Assembly (NCBI RefSeq): GCF_003034985.1
Contig: NZ_PZKG01000005.1
Location: 1-64,000, forward strand
DNA: 64,000 nucleotides
From: Cereibacter changlensis JA139
GTDB lineage: Bacteria; Pseudomonadota; Alphaproteobacteria; Rhodobacterales; Rhodobacteraceae
Reading direction: 5' to 3'
Both the position numbers and the translations under genes were made by a program. A model generated the notes under the pieces. The model saw nothing but the letters and a program-made list of their open reading frames with translations. It had not been told where the DNA came from and made no database searches. Shown here piece after piece: positions 51,384-60,399 of the stretch. How positions within the stretch are numbered: the stretch's first letter is position 1; each line of letters starts with the position of its first letter.

Positions 51384-52714
51384 CTCCGGACCGGCTCGCC
51401 CTTGATCAGCTTGCGGCGCAGCCAGCCCGAGAGCGTGTCCATCGCCATGACCATGAGCACGATCAGCACCATGTAATAGGCGACTTCCTCCCAGTCCTTC
51501 TGGGTGATGATCGCCTGCGTCAGCAGAAGGCCGATCCCGCCGCCGACGATGGCGCCGATCACGGTGGCGCTGCGCGTGTTGCTTTCGAGGTAGTAGAGCA
51601 GCTGGCTGAGCAGCACCGGCGTCACCTGCGGGATCACCCCGAAACGGGCGCGCTGCAGGGAATTGGCGCCGGTGGAGCGGATGCCCTCGACCTGCTTCTC
51701 GTCGATGTTTTCCAAGGCTTCCGAGAACATCTTGCCGAAGGAGCCGGTGTCGGTGATCAGGATCGCCAGCGCGCCGGTCATCGGGCCGGGGCCGAAGGCA
51801 CGACTGAGTATGATGGTCCAGATCAGCGCGTCGACGCCGCGCACGAAGTCGAAGACCCGGCGGAAGGCGAAGCGGATGCTGCGCAGCGGCGTGAAGTTGG
51901 AGGCGGCGAGGAAGGCCAGAGGCAGCGCCACGATGCCCGCGCCCATCGTGCCGAGGAAGGCCATCAGCACGGTCTCGAACAGCGCCCAGGCGACATCGCC
52001 GTGGTGCCACATCTTGTTGGTCCAGAACTCGGACAGCATGTAGCCGAGATTGCTGCGTTCGGGGTCCACCCGCTCGCCCCAGAGCGCCATGCCGGCCAGC
52101 TCCAGCGGGCCCTTGCCGTAGAAGGGGCTGTCGAGGGTGAAGAAGAACAGCTCCCACCCCGCCTCGTAGCGGAAGACCTCGACCTTGGAGCGGGTATAGG
52201 CGAAGCGGCCCTGATCGGTGGTGACCGAGATGCGCGTAGCACTCTGGTTGATCCAGTCGGGCACCGGGCCGGGCGGCAGGTCGACGGCGAGGGCGTTGCC
52301 CTCGGGGCGCACGGCGATGGTGCCGTAGCCCGGGATCTCGTAGGCGGCGGCATCGGGCGTGTAGGTCACGAGGTGGCCCGCGCCGAGGTCGATCAGCGTG
52401 GCATCGCCCTGCTGGCTGACCCAGTCGGGCGAGAGACCGGGCGGATATTCACCCTTGCTTTCGCCCTCGACGGCGACGGTGAGGTCGCCAGAGCGGTTGT
52501 CACGGGTGACATGGGTCTTGTGCGACCAGAAATCGGACAGGAGGATGCCGACATTGTCGATCCGGGCGCGCGAGGCGAGGCCCGGCAGGTCGAAGGCCAC
52601 GAAGATATAGGCCAGATAGACCACCAGCAGCAGCGGAACGAGGAAAGCCATGCGACGCTTACGGGCGATGAGCGCGCTCACGTCGTGGCGCAGGGTCATG
52701 TCGATGGCGGTCAT
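51380..52714 (-). CDS. phnE: Phosphonate-type ABC permease with large periplasmic insert (PhnE2)
   Basis: 444 residues. The first helix (about 23-45) is followed by a soluble insert of roughly 190 residues before the permease core, which starts near 245 (LFETVLMAFLGTMGAGIVALPLAFLAASN). The core motif SFGKMFSEALENIDEKQVEGIRSTGAN is the PhnE docking region. Long PhnE2 proteins of this sort are paired with a short PhnE1 in many alphaproteobacteria. ATGA overlap with the PhnE1 gene. Confidence 0.9.
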   Translation of the reverse strand: MTAIDMTLRHDVSALIARKRRMAFLVPLLLVVYLAYIFVAFDLPGLASRARIDNVGILLSDFWSHKTHVTRDNRSGDLTVAVEGESKGEYPPGLSPDWVSQQGDATLIDLGAGHLVTYTPDAAAYEIPGYGTIAVRPEGNALAVDLPPGPVPDWINQSATRISVTTDQGRFAYTRSKVEVFRYEAGWELFFFTLDSPFYGKGPLELAGMALWGERVDPERSNLGYMLSEFWTNKMWHHGDVAWALFETVLMAFLGTMGAGIVALPLAFLAASNFTPLRSIRFAFRRVFDFVRGVDALIWTIILSRAFGPGPMTGALAILITDTGSFGKMFSEALENIDEKQVEGIRSTGANSLQRARFGVIPQVTPVLLSQLLYYLESNTRSATVIGAIVGGGIGLLLTQAIITQKDWEEVAYYMVLIVLMVMAMDTLSGWLRRKLIKGEPVRS

Positions 52715-53592
52715 CTTGCGCCCTTCACCAGACGGTTGCGGAAACGGTCGGAGAGCTGATCGACCAGGACGATGGTGGCGAAGAGCAGGAGGAAGATCGC
52801 CACGACCTGATCGTAACGCCCCTGTCCCCATTGCATCGCGAGCTTGAGGTCATAGCCGATGCCGCCCGAGCCGACGAAGCCGAGGATGGCCGAGGCGCGG
52901 ATGTTGATCTCGAAGCGCATCAGCGCGTAGCTCGTCCAGTTCGGCGCGACCTGCGGCAGGATGCCGAGCCACATGCGCTGGAACCAGCTGGCGCCCACGG
53001 AGGACAGGCCCTCGACCGGCTTGAGATCGGCGTTCTCGGCCACTTCGGAGAAGAGCTTGCCCAGTGCGCCGGAGGTGTGGAAGGCGATGGCGATCATCGC
53101 CGGAACCGGGCCGCCGCCGAGGATGTAGATCAGCACGAGGGCGATGACGATCTCGGGGATGGCGCGCATCCCGTCCATCATCCGGCGGAACAGCGGGGTG
53201 AGGCGCGGCCAGCGGGCGAGATCGCGGGTGGAGAGAAGCGCGAGCGCGCTGGCAAGGAGCGCGCCGATCAGGGTGGAGACGGCGGCGATGTTCACCGTCT
53301 CGATAAGTGAGGGCAGGAATTGCAGCGCGAGCCCCGGGAGCGCGGCGCGGTTGCGCCAGGCCTCGGAGATCACCTCGGCGGGGAAGTCGTCGAGCTGGCG
53401 CAGGCCGTCGAGAAAACCGCCGGCGTTGCGGCTTTCGGCGACGCCGAAGCCGGAGGCCATGAGGGCGACGAAGAGCACCAGAAGGATGCCGCCATACATC
53501 CGCTTGCGGCGGACCATCTGCAGATAGGCGGTGTCTCGGCGCGAGGGATCGAGGCGGGGGCCCGGGTCCGGTCCGTAGGCGATGTCGACCAT
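52711..53592 (-). CDS. phnE: Phosphonate-type ABC permease (PhnE1)
   Basis: 293 residues. LIETVNIAAVSTLIGALLASALALLSTRDLA and ALGKLFSEVAENADLKPVEGLSSVGAS are typical PhnE motifs. Together with PhnE2 it forms the channel for phosphonate, phosphite or phosphate esters. No C-P lyase genes are present in the window, so what is done with the substrate is unknown. Confidence 0.92.
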   Translation of the reverse strand: MVDIAYGPDPGPRLDPSRRDTAYLQMVRRKRMYGGILLVLFVALMASGFGVAESRNAGGFLDGLRQLDDFPAEVISEAWRNRAALPGLALQFLPSLIETVNIAAVSTLIGALLASALALLSTRDLARWPRLTPLFRRMMDGMRAIPEIVIALVLIYILGGGPVPAMIAIAFHTSGALGKLFSEVAENADLKPVEGLSSVGASWFQRMWLGILPQVAPNWTSYALMRFEINIRASAILGFVGSGGIGYDLKLAMQWGQGRYDQVVAIFLLLFATIVLVDQLSDRFRNRLVKGAR

Positions 53593-53608
53593 GCGGCCTC
53601 CAGAAGAA

Positions 53609-53634
53609 CGCCGGGCTCCCTAAGGAGCCCGGCG
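53609..53634. other. 11-bp stem-loop after phnD
   Basis: CGCCGGGCTCC (53609-53619) pairs perfectly with GGAGCCCGGCG (53624-53634) with a 4-nt loop. On the minus strand it lies between phnD and phnE1 and lacks a T-run. Confidence 0.75.
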
Positions 53635-53650
53635 CGGGGGGTGGGTTGGA

Positions 53651-54547
53651 TTACTGACCGGAGAGCTTGCGGGCTTCGACGATGGTGTTGAAGGCCTCGT
53701 GGGTCACCGGCACGAAGTCCTTGGCCTCGCCCGCGGCGACGCCGTAGGCGCATTCCTTGTCGGTCTCGTGCAGGTCGGCGGTGAGCTGGGTCACCTTGTC
53801 CTTGATGTCGGCGGGGAGCGCCTTGCGCACCACCATCGGGCCTTCCGGGATCAGCGACGAGCGCCAGATCTCGACGATGTCGTTCATGTCGACGAGGCCC
53901 GCGTCGGCGGCCTTGCGGAAGGCGCCGGAGTTGTAGCCGTCTTCCCAGTTGCCCAGACCGTCCGACCAGGCCACGCCGGCCCCGGTGTCGCCGTTGGCGA
54001 CGGCGACGATGCTCTGCTCATGGCCGCCCGAGAATTTCACTTCGCTGAAGAACTCTTCCAGCGGCATGCCGACCTGTTCCATCATCTCGACCGCCGGGAT
54101 CAGGTAGCCCGAGGTGGAGTTCGGCTCGGCGAAGGCGAAGGTCTTGCCCTTGGCTTCCTCGAGCGTGGTGATGCCGCTGTCGGTGCGGGCGAAGCCGATG
54201 GAGTAGTAGCCGGTCGAGCCGTCGCCGTTCTGCTTGGTCAGACGCACTTCGACGGCTTCCGGATCGGTCAGGTAGATCTTGGCATAGGCCGAGGCACCGA
54301 GCCAGGCCATGTCGAGCGTGCCGCCGAGCAGGCCCTGGATCACGCCGTCGTAGTCGGCGGGAGTGAAGACCTTGACCGGCACGCCGAGCTCGGCCTCGAT
54401 GGCGGCGCGGTAGCACTCGTTCGAGGTCATGCGATCCTGGGCGTTCTCGCCGCCGAGGATGCCGATGTTGAAGGCGGTCAGCTCCTGGGCCGAGACGGCG
54501 CCGGAAAGGGCGGTCGAGGCGGCGAGGGCGGCAATCAGGGATTTCAT
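53651..54547 (-). CDS. phnD: Phosphonate-type binding protein
   Basis: 298 residues. Signal peptide LIAALAASTALSGAVSA, then the PhnD-like body with FNIGILGGENAQDRM, TPADYDGVIQGLLGGTLDMAWLGASAY and FAFAEPNSTSGYLIP, which line the phosphonate pocket in PhnD relatives. GGAGA precedes the ATG at 54547. Second gene of phnCDE1E2, downstream of a Pho-box array. Confidence 0.93.
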   Translation of the reverse strand: MKSLIAALAASTALSGAVSAQELTAFNIGILGGENAQDRMTSNECYRAAIEAELGVPVKVFTPADYDGVIQGLLGGTLDMAWLGASAYAKIYLTDPEAVEVRLTKQNGDGSTGYYSIGFARTDSGITTLEEAKGKTFAFAEPNSTSGYLIPAVEMMEQVGMPLEEFFSEVKFSGGHEQSIVAVANGDTGAGVAWSDGLGNWEDGYNSGAFRKAADAGLVDMNDIVEIWRSSLIPEGPMVVRKALPADIKDKVTQLTADLHETDKECAYGVAAGEAKDFVPVTHEAFNTIVEARKLSGQ

Positions 54548-54573
54548 GGTCGTCTCCGGTTTGGATGGGTTTT

Positions 54574-55386
54574 TCATGTCAGCATCTGCTCGGCATAGGC
54601 ATCGTCGAGCCTGTCGATCGAGGTGGAGGTGGCGGCCTCGGAGAAGGAGGCGTCCGCGCCGTAGATGTCGCGGGCCACGCCGGTGGTGAGCTGTTCGGGG
54701 CTGCCATCGAAGACGATCCGCCCGTCGCGCATGCCGATCACCCGGTCGCAGTAGCGCCGCGCGGTGTCGAGCGTGTGCAGGTTGCAGATCACCAGCCGGC
54801 CGTCCTCGTCATGGATGCGGCGCAGCGCGTCCATGACGATCTGGGCGTTCATCGGGTCGAGGCTGGCGATGGGTTCGTCGGCGAGGATGATCTTGGGGTC
54901 CTGCATCAGCGCCCGGGCGATGGCGACACGCTGCTGCTGGCCGCCCGAAAGCGCCTCGGCCCGCTTGGGGGCCTGTTCGGCGATGCCGAGCCGGTCGAGG
55001 ATGTCGATGGCGCGGGTGATGTCGGCCTCGGGCCAGAGGTTGAACATGGTGGCGAGGGTGGAGCGGCGGTTCAGGAGGCCATGCATGACGTTGGAGGCGA
55101 CATCCATCCGCGGCACCAGGTTGAACTGCTGGAAGATCATCGCGCATTGCCCCTGCCAGGCGCGCTTCTCCGCGCCCTTCAGCCCGAGGATGTCGCGGCC
55201 TTCCCAGAGCATCTCGCCCGAGGTCGCGTCGGTCAGCCGGTTGATCATGCGCAGGAGCGTCGATTTGCCGGCGCCGGAACGGCCGATGATGCCGATGAAT
55301 CCCGGACGCTCCAGCGTGAAGCTCACCTTGTCTACGGCGGTCCTGGCGCCGAAGCGGCAGGTCACGTTGTTGGCGCTGAACAGCAT
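54574..55386 (-). CDS. phnC: Phosphonate-type ABC ATPase
   Basis: 270 residues. Walker [18 protein letters not shown] near residue 37, signature [16 protein letters not shown] and Walker [14 protein letters not shown] are intact, with the PhnC-type [21 protein letters not shown]. First gene of the operon, 44 nt downstream of an 11-bp-spaced Pho-box array with a TAGCTA -10 in the expected place. Confidence 0.92.
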   Translation of the reverse strand: MLFSANNVTCRFGARTAVDKVSFTLERPGFIGIIGRSGAGKSTLLRMINRLTDATSGEMLWEGRDILGLKGAEKRAWQGQCAMIFQQFNLVPRMDVASNVMHGLLNRRSTLATMFNLWPEADITRAIDILDRLGIAEQAPKRAEALSGGQQQRVAIARALMQDPKIILADEPIASLDPMNAQIVMDALRRIHDEDGRLVICNLHTLDTARRYCDRVIGMRDGRIVFDGSPEQLTTGVARDIYGADASFSEAATSTSIDRLDDAYAEQMLT

Positions 55387-55429
55387 AAGCGTCCCCTTGC
55401 AGTGTCGGGGCGGTAGCTACGCGGGGGGC

Positions 55430-55458
55430 GTGACGGTTGGCTTACAGTTCGGTGAAGG
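55430..55458 (-). promoter_or_regulatory. Pho-box array for phnCDE
   Basis: On the minus strand CCTTCAC (55458-55452), CTGTAAG (55447-55441) and CCGTCAC (55436-55430) follow each other with 4-nt spacers, an 11-bp period as in PhoB binding sites (CTGTCAT-like repeats). A -10-like TAGCTA (55419-55414) starts 10 nt after the last repeat. Confidence 0.6.
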
Positions 55459-55484
55459 TTTTCCAAACATGGCCGGCCCGCGGA

Positions 55485-55524
55485 TTGTCACGCCGCTGTC
55501 ACGCAGCCGTCATCCGGCTGTTGC
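55485..55524 (+). promoter_or_regulatory. Pho-box array for the phytase-like gene
   Basis: TTGTCAC (55485-55491), CTGTCAC (55496-55502), CCGTCAT (55507-55513) and a weaker CTGTTGC (55518-55524) are spaced by 4 nt each, giving four units at an 11-bp period. It faces the secreted phytase-like gene starting at 55574. Confidence 0.7.
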
Positions 55525-55573
55525 TTCTGCGGCTCACATCGGCGTGCGATAGGGTCCGGTTCAGGAGTTACTC

Positions 55574-57730
55574 ATGCCGACAAGATTCATCTGCCTCACC
55601 TCGGTGCTGGCGCTCACCGCCGGCACGGCCAGCGCGGAGATGCACTTCAACCGCGTGTCCAGCTTCGCGACGCCGCTGAACATGGCGGCGGGCGAGGATG
55701 CGGCGCGCCCGAGCTCGGCCGAGATCATCTCGGCCAGCGGCGACGGCATGACGCTGGTCTATACCGACAGCCCGCTGGGCGTGATCGGCCTGATCGACAT
55801 CACCGATCCGAAGGCCCCGAAGCCGCTCGGCAACGTCGACATGGGCGGCGAACCGACCGCGGTGTCGGTGGTCGGCAACACCGCCTATGTCGCGGTGAAC
55901 ACCAGCGAGAGCTTCACCAACCCCTCAGGCGTGCTGCGCGCCGTGGATCTGGCGACGAAAGAGATCACCGCCTCCTGCGATCTCGGCGGCCAGCCCGACA
56001 GCACCGCGGCGGCCAAGGACGGCTCCTTCCTGTCGATCGCCATCGAGAACGAGCGTGACGAGGATGCCGGCGACGGCCGCGTCGGCCAGATGCCGGCCGG
56101 TTTCCTGGTGCAGCTGCCGCTGACCGACAGCGCGCCGGATTGCGCCGCGCTGCGCAAGGTCGAGCTGACCGGCCTGACCGAAATCTCGCCGGAAGATCCG
56201 GAGCCGGAATTCGTCGACATCAACGGTCTGGGCGAGACCGTCCTGACCCTGCAGGAGAACAACCATATCGCCGTGATCGCGGCGGATGGCAGGGTCGTGT
56301 CGCATTTCTCGGCCGGCTCGGTCGATCTGACCGGGATCGACGCCACCGACGAGAAGGCGGCGCTGCGTTTCGAGGAAAGCCAGGAAGGCCGGCTGCGCGA
56401 GCCCGACGGCGTGCAGTGGCTGGATGACGAGACCTTCGCCATCGCCAACGAGGGCGACATGGACGGCGGCGCCCGCGGCTTCACCGTGATGAAGAAGGAC
56501 GGCACTGTCGTCCACGAAAGCGGCGCCAATTTCGAACATGCCGTGGCCCGCGTCGGCCATTACCCAGACCGCCGCTCCGACGCCAAGGGCATCGAGCCGG
56601 AGGGCATGGAATTCGCCCGCTTCGGCGACGTGCCGATGATGTTCCTCTTGGCCGAGCGCGCCTCGGTGGTCGGCGTCTACGACATGACCGACCCGGCCAG
56701 CCCGGCCCTGAAGCAGATCCTGCCCTCGGGCATCTCGCCCGAAGGCGCGGTCGCCATCCCGCAGCGCAACCTGATCGCCACCGCCAACGAGACCGACCTG
56801 ACCGAGGACGGCGGCGTGCGGGCGCATGTCATGCTCTACGAATACCAGGACGCGCCGGCTTCCTATCCGCAACTGGTTTCAGCCGATGACCAGCTGATCG
56901 GCTGGGGCGCTATCTCGGGCATGGCGGCGGGCGAGGACGGCACGATCTATGCCGTGAACGACAGCTTCTACGGCTTCCAGCCGACGATCTTCGAGATCGA
57001 CGCCAGCCAGACCCCGGCGGTGATCGTCAAGGCGACGCCGATCACCCGTGGCGGCGCCGCGGCGCAGATGCTGGACATCGAGGGCATCACGCTGGACGGC
57101 GAAGGCGGCTTCTGGCTGGCTTCGGAAGGCAACGACGCCAAGTTGTTGCCGCATGGTCTCTACCACGTGAACGCCGAGGGCGAGATCGAGGACCAGGTGG
57201 CTCTGCCCGGCGACCTCCTGGCCGGCGCCACCCGCTTCGGCTTCGAGGGCATCGCCAAGGTCGGCAATACCCTGTGGATGCCGGTGCAGCGCGAGTGGAA
57301 GGATGACCCGAAGGGCATGGTCAAGCTGATGGCCTATGACCTCGAGACCGAGGAATGGGGCGCGGTGCACTACCCGCTGGAAGCTGCCGAAACCGGCTGG
57401 GTCGGTCTGTCGGAACTGACGGTGCAGGGCGACAACGCCTATCTGATCGAGCGCGACAACCAGATCGGTTCGGCGGCGAAGCTGAAGCAGATCACCCGCG
57501 TCTCGCTGGCCGAGATGAAGCCCGCGCCGCTGGGCGGCGAGCTGCCGGTGGTGACGAAGGAAGTCGTGCGCGACCTGATCCCCGACCTCGCGGCGAACGG
57601 CGGCTATGTCGTGGACAAGATCGAGGGTCTGGCCATCGCCGGCGACGGCACGGTCTGGGTCAGCACCGACAACGACGGCGTCGACGACAGCTCGGGCGAG
57701 ACCTTCTTCTGGAGCTTCGGCAAGCTCTGA
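55574..57730 (+). CDS. Secreted phytase-like/choice-of-anchor protein
   Basis: 718 residues with signal peptide (LTSVLALTAGTASA). The N-terminal two thirds look like beta-propeller blades (GVIGLIDITDPKAPKPLGNV; EPDGVQWLDDETFAIANEGD) of the choice-of-anchor I type. From about residue 440 the sequence (ISGMAAGEDGTIYAVNDSFYG; DIEGITLDGEGGFWLASEG; FGFEGIAKVGNTLWMPVQ) matches the esterase-like phytase domain. Exported, so it may release phosphate from organic esters. Pho boxes upstream agree with this. The active chemistry is not proven. Confidence 0.82.
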   Translation: MPTRFICLTSVLALTAGTASAEMHFNRVSSFATPLNMAAGEDAARPSSAEIISASGDGMTLVYTDSPLGVIGLIDITDPKAPKPLGNVDMGGEPTAVSVVGNTAYVAVNTSESFTNPSGVLRAVDLATKEITASCDLGGQPDSTAAAKDGSFLSIAIENERDEDAGDGRVGQMPAGFLVQLPLTDSAPDCAALRKVELTGLTEISPEDPEPEFVDINGLGETVLTLQENNHIAVIAADGRVVSHFSAGSVDLTGIDATDEKAALRFEESQEGRLREPDGVQWLDDETFAIANEGDMDGGARGFTVMKKDGTVVHESGANFEHAVARVGHYPDRRSDAKGIEPEGMEFARFGDVPMMFLLAERASVVGVYDMTDPASPALKQILPSGISPEGAVAIPQRNLIATANETDLTEDGGVRAHVMLYEYQDAPASYPQLVSADDQLIGWGAISGMAAGEDGTIYAVNDSFYGFQPTIFEIDASQTPAVIVKATPITRGGAAAQMLDIEGITLDGEGGFWLASEGNDAKLLPHGLYHVNAEGEIEDQVALPGDLLAGATRFGFEGIAKVGNTLWMPVQREWKDDPKGMVKLMAYDLETEEWGAVHYPLEAAETGWVGLSELTVQGDNAYLIERDNQIGSAAKLKQITRVSLAEMKPAPLGGELPVVTKEVVRDLIPDLAANGGYVVDKIEGLAIAGDGTVWVSTDNDGVDDSSGETFFWSFGKL

Positions 57731-57748
57731 GGCCGCAGGGCTAAAGGG

Positions 57749-57779
57749 AAGGGGCGCGGCAGCGATGCCGCGCCCCTTT
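57749..57779. terminator. Bidirectional terminator
   Basis: AAGGGGCGCGGC pairs with GCCGCGCCCCTT (stem 57749-57760 with 57767-57778, loop AGCGAT) and runs into TTT on the plus strand and AA-flanks on the minus strand. It separates the convergent phytase-like and btaB genes. Confidence 0.85.
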
Positions 57780-57794
57780 CGCCTTCCGGCAGCC

Positions 57795-58424
57795 TCAGCG
57801 GCTGATGACGGCCCGCACGGCGTAATCGCGGTAGAGCCCGCCGCAGCGCGCCGAACCGCCGATCGCCGCCGCCGTCGCCGTCACCACCGACGGCAGCGCG
57901 TCGCGCGGCGTCACGTGGAACCGCGCCAGCCAGCGCCGCAGCCCCTCGCGGAACCAGCCGGGTAGCCCGGCCTGGGTGCCGAAATCCACGACATGCAGCG
58001 CGCCCCCGGGCGCCAGATGCGCCGCGGCATGGCTCAGCGCCCGCTGCCAGTCGGGGATCATCGACAGGCTGTATGACAGCACGATCCGGTCGAATGCCGC
58101 CACGCCGAACAGCGCCTGCGCATCGAAGCTGCAGGCGTCGCCGAAGGCCAGCGTCGCGCGGCTGCCGAGCCTGCGCCGGGCCGAGCGCAGCATCTCGGCC
58201 GAGATGTCGAGCCCGTAGAGCCGCACGTCCGGATGGCGCTGCTGGATCAGCCGCAGGTTGCGCCCGGTGCCGCAGGCCAGCTCAAGGATGCGGGCCCCGG
58301 GCGGCGGGGCCAGATCGGCGATCAACCGGTCGCGGCCGAGCAGGTAATAGGCCCGCGTCAGGTCGTAGACCAGCCGCTGATGCCGGTAGGTCCGGTCCAT
58401 CAGCTCGGCATGGGCGGCGTCCAT
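57795..58424 (-). CDS. btaB: Betaine-lipid N-methyltransferase BtaB
   Basis: 209 residues. RILELACGTGRNLRLIQQRHP is SAM motif I, followed by LYGLDISAEMLRSARRRLG and LSYSLSMIPDWQRALSHAAAHLAPGG. The N-terminus MDRTYRHQRLVYDLTRAYYLLGRDRLI is characteristic of BtaB, which methylates diacylglyceryl-homoserine three times to give DGTS. It shares the A of TGATG with the upstream btaA stop. Confidence 0.93.
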   Translation of the reverse strand: MDAAHAELMDRTYRHQRLVYDLTRAYYLLGRDRLIADLAPPPGARILELACGTGRNLRLIQQRHPDVRLYGLDISAEMLRSARRRLGSRATLAFGDACSFDAQALFGVAAFDRIVLSYSLSMIPDWQRALSHAAAHLAPGGALHVVDFGTQAGLPGWFREGLRRWLARFHVTPRDALPSVVTATAAAIGGSARCGGLYRDYAVRAVISR

Positions 58425-59656
58425 CAGCGCCTCCGGTAGACGTGGAACCCGCCGTAGATCGCCGAGCGGTCGGCGCGGAAGCCGGTCTCCGAGGCCTCGC
58501 AGTCATAGGTCCAGCGCCCGAGGATGTCGGCGCGGACCCGGCCCGGCAGGATGTCGGTCGATCCGCCGGTGCGGAAGATCACCGTCGCCCCGCGCGCGGC
58601 GGTGCGGGTGATCTGCCGCCACAGCGCGCCGAGCTGCTCGTCGTTCATCCAGTCCTGCGCGTCGAGCAGGCTGTAGCCGTGCTTCGACGCCTCCGGCTCC
58701 TCGGCCAGCGCGTCGGTCAGCGAGCGGTTCACCAGCCGGGCCCGCTGCGCCGCATCGCGCAGCGCCTCGAAATTCTCGCGCTGCAGGTAGGGCGGCAGGG
58801 CGCGCGGCTCGGTCGGCGCATAGCCGCGGTGAAAGGCCTGCCAGGCGAAGTAGTTCTCCGACAGCGGGAAGCGGCAGACCAGCCGGCGCAGCCGCTCGCG
58901 CAGCACCGGGATCACGTCGCCGTTGCCGTCGGCGGCCAGCTTGTCGTACTGCGCCGGCGGGATGCCCAGCCCGAACAGCGAAGCGCGGCGGCGGGCGAGG
59001 AACTGCACCGGCCAGCTGTCGAACAAGGGCGCAAGCCGCTCGTCGAAGAAGCGCTGCTGCTCGGCGAGAGTGCGGCACTCCAGCAGCGGACGGAAGTCCA
59101 CCCCGCCCAGCCGGGCCACCAGATGCGCAGCACCGATGAAGCGGCCGAGCAGCCCGTAGCGGTGCACCCCCTTGGTGAAGACCTCGATCCGGCGGTGGCC
59201 GAGGCTGCGCGTCTCCCAATAGGCGCGGGACGTGGAGTCGAGATGCGGCGCGATGTGCTGGTCGTAGCGGCGCAGGTTGGCCGGGCGGTCGGCATGGCCG
59301 AAGAACTCGTAGAACCGCTCGTGGTCGGGCATCTGCTGCGCCGCCGCCAACTTCAGCCGCCCCAACGCCACATGGGCCGGCGACAGGTCCACCGCCAGAA
59401 GCGAGGCGGGGCTGGCGGTCAGGTAGGACATCATGTTGCAGCCGCCGGAGGCGATGCAGACCAGGTTGTGCGAGGGCTTGATCGCCAGCGCCGTCATGTC
59501 GACGACCGGATCCTCCCAGATCTGGGTATAGACCATGCCGTGGAACAGCCGCGAGAACAGCCGCTCCAAGAGCCCGGTCGGGCTGAGCGGCTGGTTCTGG
59601 TGCACGGCGGAGCCGATCTGGGCGGGAAAGGAAACGTCTGGCGCAAGGTCAAGCAC
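58424..59656 (-). CDS. btaA: Diacylglycerol 3-amino-3-carboxypropyltransferase BtaA
   Basis: 410 residues, DUF3419 family. VYTQIWEDPVVDMTALAI, CIASGGCNMMSYL, VDLSPAHVALGRLKL and the C-terminal VIFRTGGSTDILPGR are family motifs. It moves the aminocarboxypropyl group of S-adenosylmethionine to diacylglycerol, the first step of DGTS synthesis. GTG start at 59656 chosen for GGAG 8 nt upstream and a family-like N-terminus; the longer open frame is a shadow through the GT2 gene. Confidence 0.93.
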   Translation of the reverse strand: MLDLAPDVSFPAQIGSAVHQNQPLSPTGLLERLFSRLFHGMVYTQIWEDPVVDMTALAIKPSHNLVCIASGGCNMMSYLTASPASLLAVDLSPAHVALGRLKLAAAQQMPDHERFYEFFGHADRPANLRRYDQHIAPHLDSTSRAYWETRSLGHRRIEVFTKGVHRYGLLGRFIGAAHLVARLGGVDFRPLLECRTLAEQQRFFDERLAPLFDSWPVQFLARRRASLFGLGIPPAQYDKLAADGNGDVIPVLRERLRRLVCRFPLSENYFAWQAFHRGYAPTEPRALPPYLQRENFEALRDAAQRARLVNRSLTDALAEEPEASKHGYSLLDAQDWMNDEQLGALWRQITRTAARGATVIFRTGGSTDILPGRVRADILGRWTYDCEASETGFRADRSAIYGGFHVYRRR

Positions 59657-59691
59657 GGGGACACTCCGGGATGAGACACAGTTGCGGCTGT

Positions 59692-60399
59692 CTAGCGATG
59701 CAACGCAACGCTTGCGTGACGCCGGGCCTGCCGGCGCAGCCGCAGGATCTGGCGCAGCGCCGCCGCCGGCGAGATCACGCGGAAGATGTCGCGCAGCATC
59801 GCCAAGTCTGCCCGCAGACCGCCGACCAGACCGCGCTTGCGCGCCTTGGCCGGGCTCGCCACCCCCGGCCAGCGGCAGATGGCGACGCGGCAGCCCCGGG
59901 CGATCCAGACCCCGTTCAGATGCGCCTCCAGCCCGAAGCGCGGCAGGCGGCGCAGCCGCTCCAGCTCGGCCAGGAGCTGGGCGCGCGGCAGCACCCGCTC
60001 GCCCGAGATGTAGTCGACCCCGATCAGCCGCCAGGCCAGCGGCGCGTTGCCGCGCAGGCTCAGCGCCACATCGGCCTCGTCGCGCAGCACCGGCGACAGC
60101 AGCGCCGTGACATCGGCGGCGCCAAGCCCGGTCAGGTCGCTGTCGAGCAGCAGCAGCAGGTCGCATTGCAGGGCGGCTGCGCCCTCGGCCACGGCGGCGG
60201 TCTTGCCGCGGTTGGGCGACAGCGCCAGCACCTCGGCCCCGGCGGCGCGGGCGACCGCCGCGGTGCCGTCGGTGGAGCCGTCATCCACCACCAGCAGCCG
60301 GTCGATCAACGGATGGCGGCGCAGCGCCGCCAGCACCGCGCCGATCCGGGCGGCCTCGTTATAGGCCGGGATCAGGCAACCGACGCTCGGCCGGGTCAT
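59692..60399 (-). CDS. Family 2 glycosyltransferase
   Basis: 235 residues. VGCLIPAYNEAARIG, LLVVDDGSTDGT and LLLLDSDLTG (the DxD-like motif) are GT2 features; no multi-helix membrane tail is present. Within this operon it probably uses a lipid or membrane-bound acceptor, possibly a second sugar step in glycolipid synthesis. ATGA overlap with the DedA-like gene; 35 nt before btaA. Confidence 0.87.
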   Translation of the reverse strand: MTRPSVGCLIPAYNEAARIGAVLAALRRHPLIDRLLVVDDGSTDGTAAVARAAGAEVLALSPNRGKTAAVAEGAAALQCDLLLLLDSDLTGLGAADVTALLSPVLRDEADVALSLRGNAPLAWRLIGVDYISGERVLPRAQLLAELERLRRLPRFGLEAHLNGVWIARGCRVAICRWPGVASPAKARKRGLVGGLRADLAMLRDIFRVISPAAALRQILRLRRQARRHASVALHR

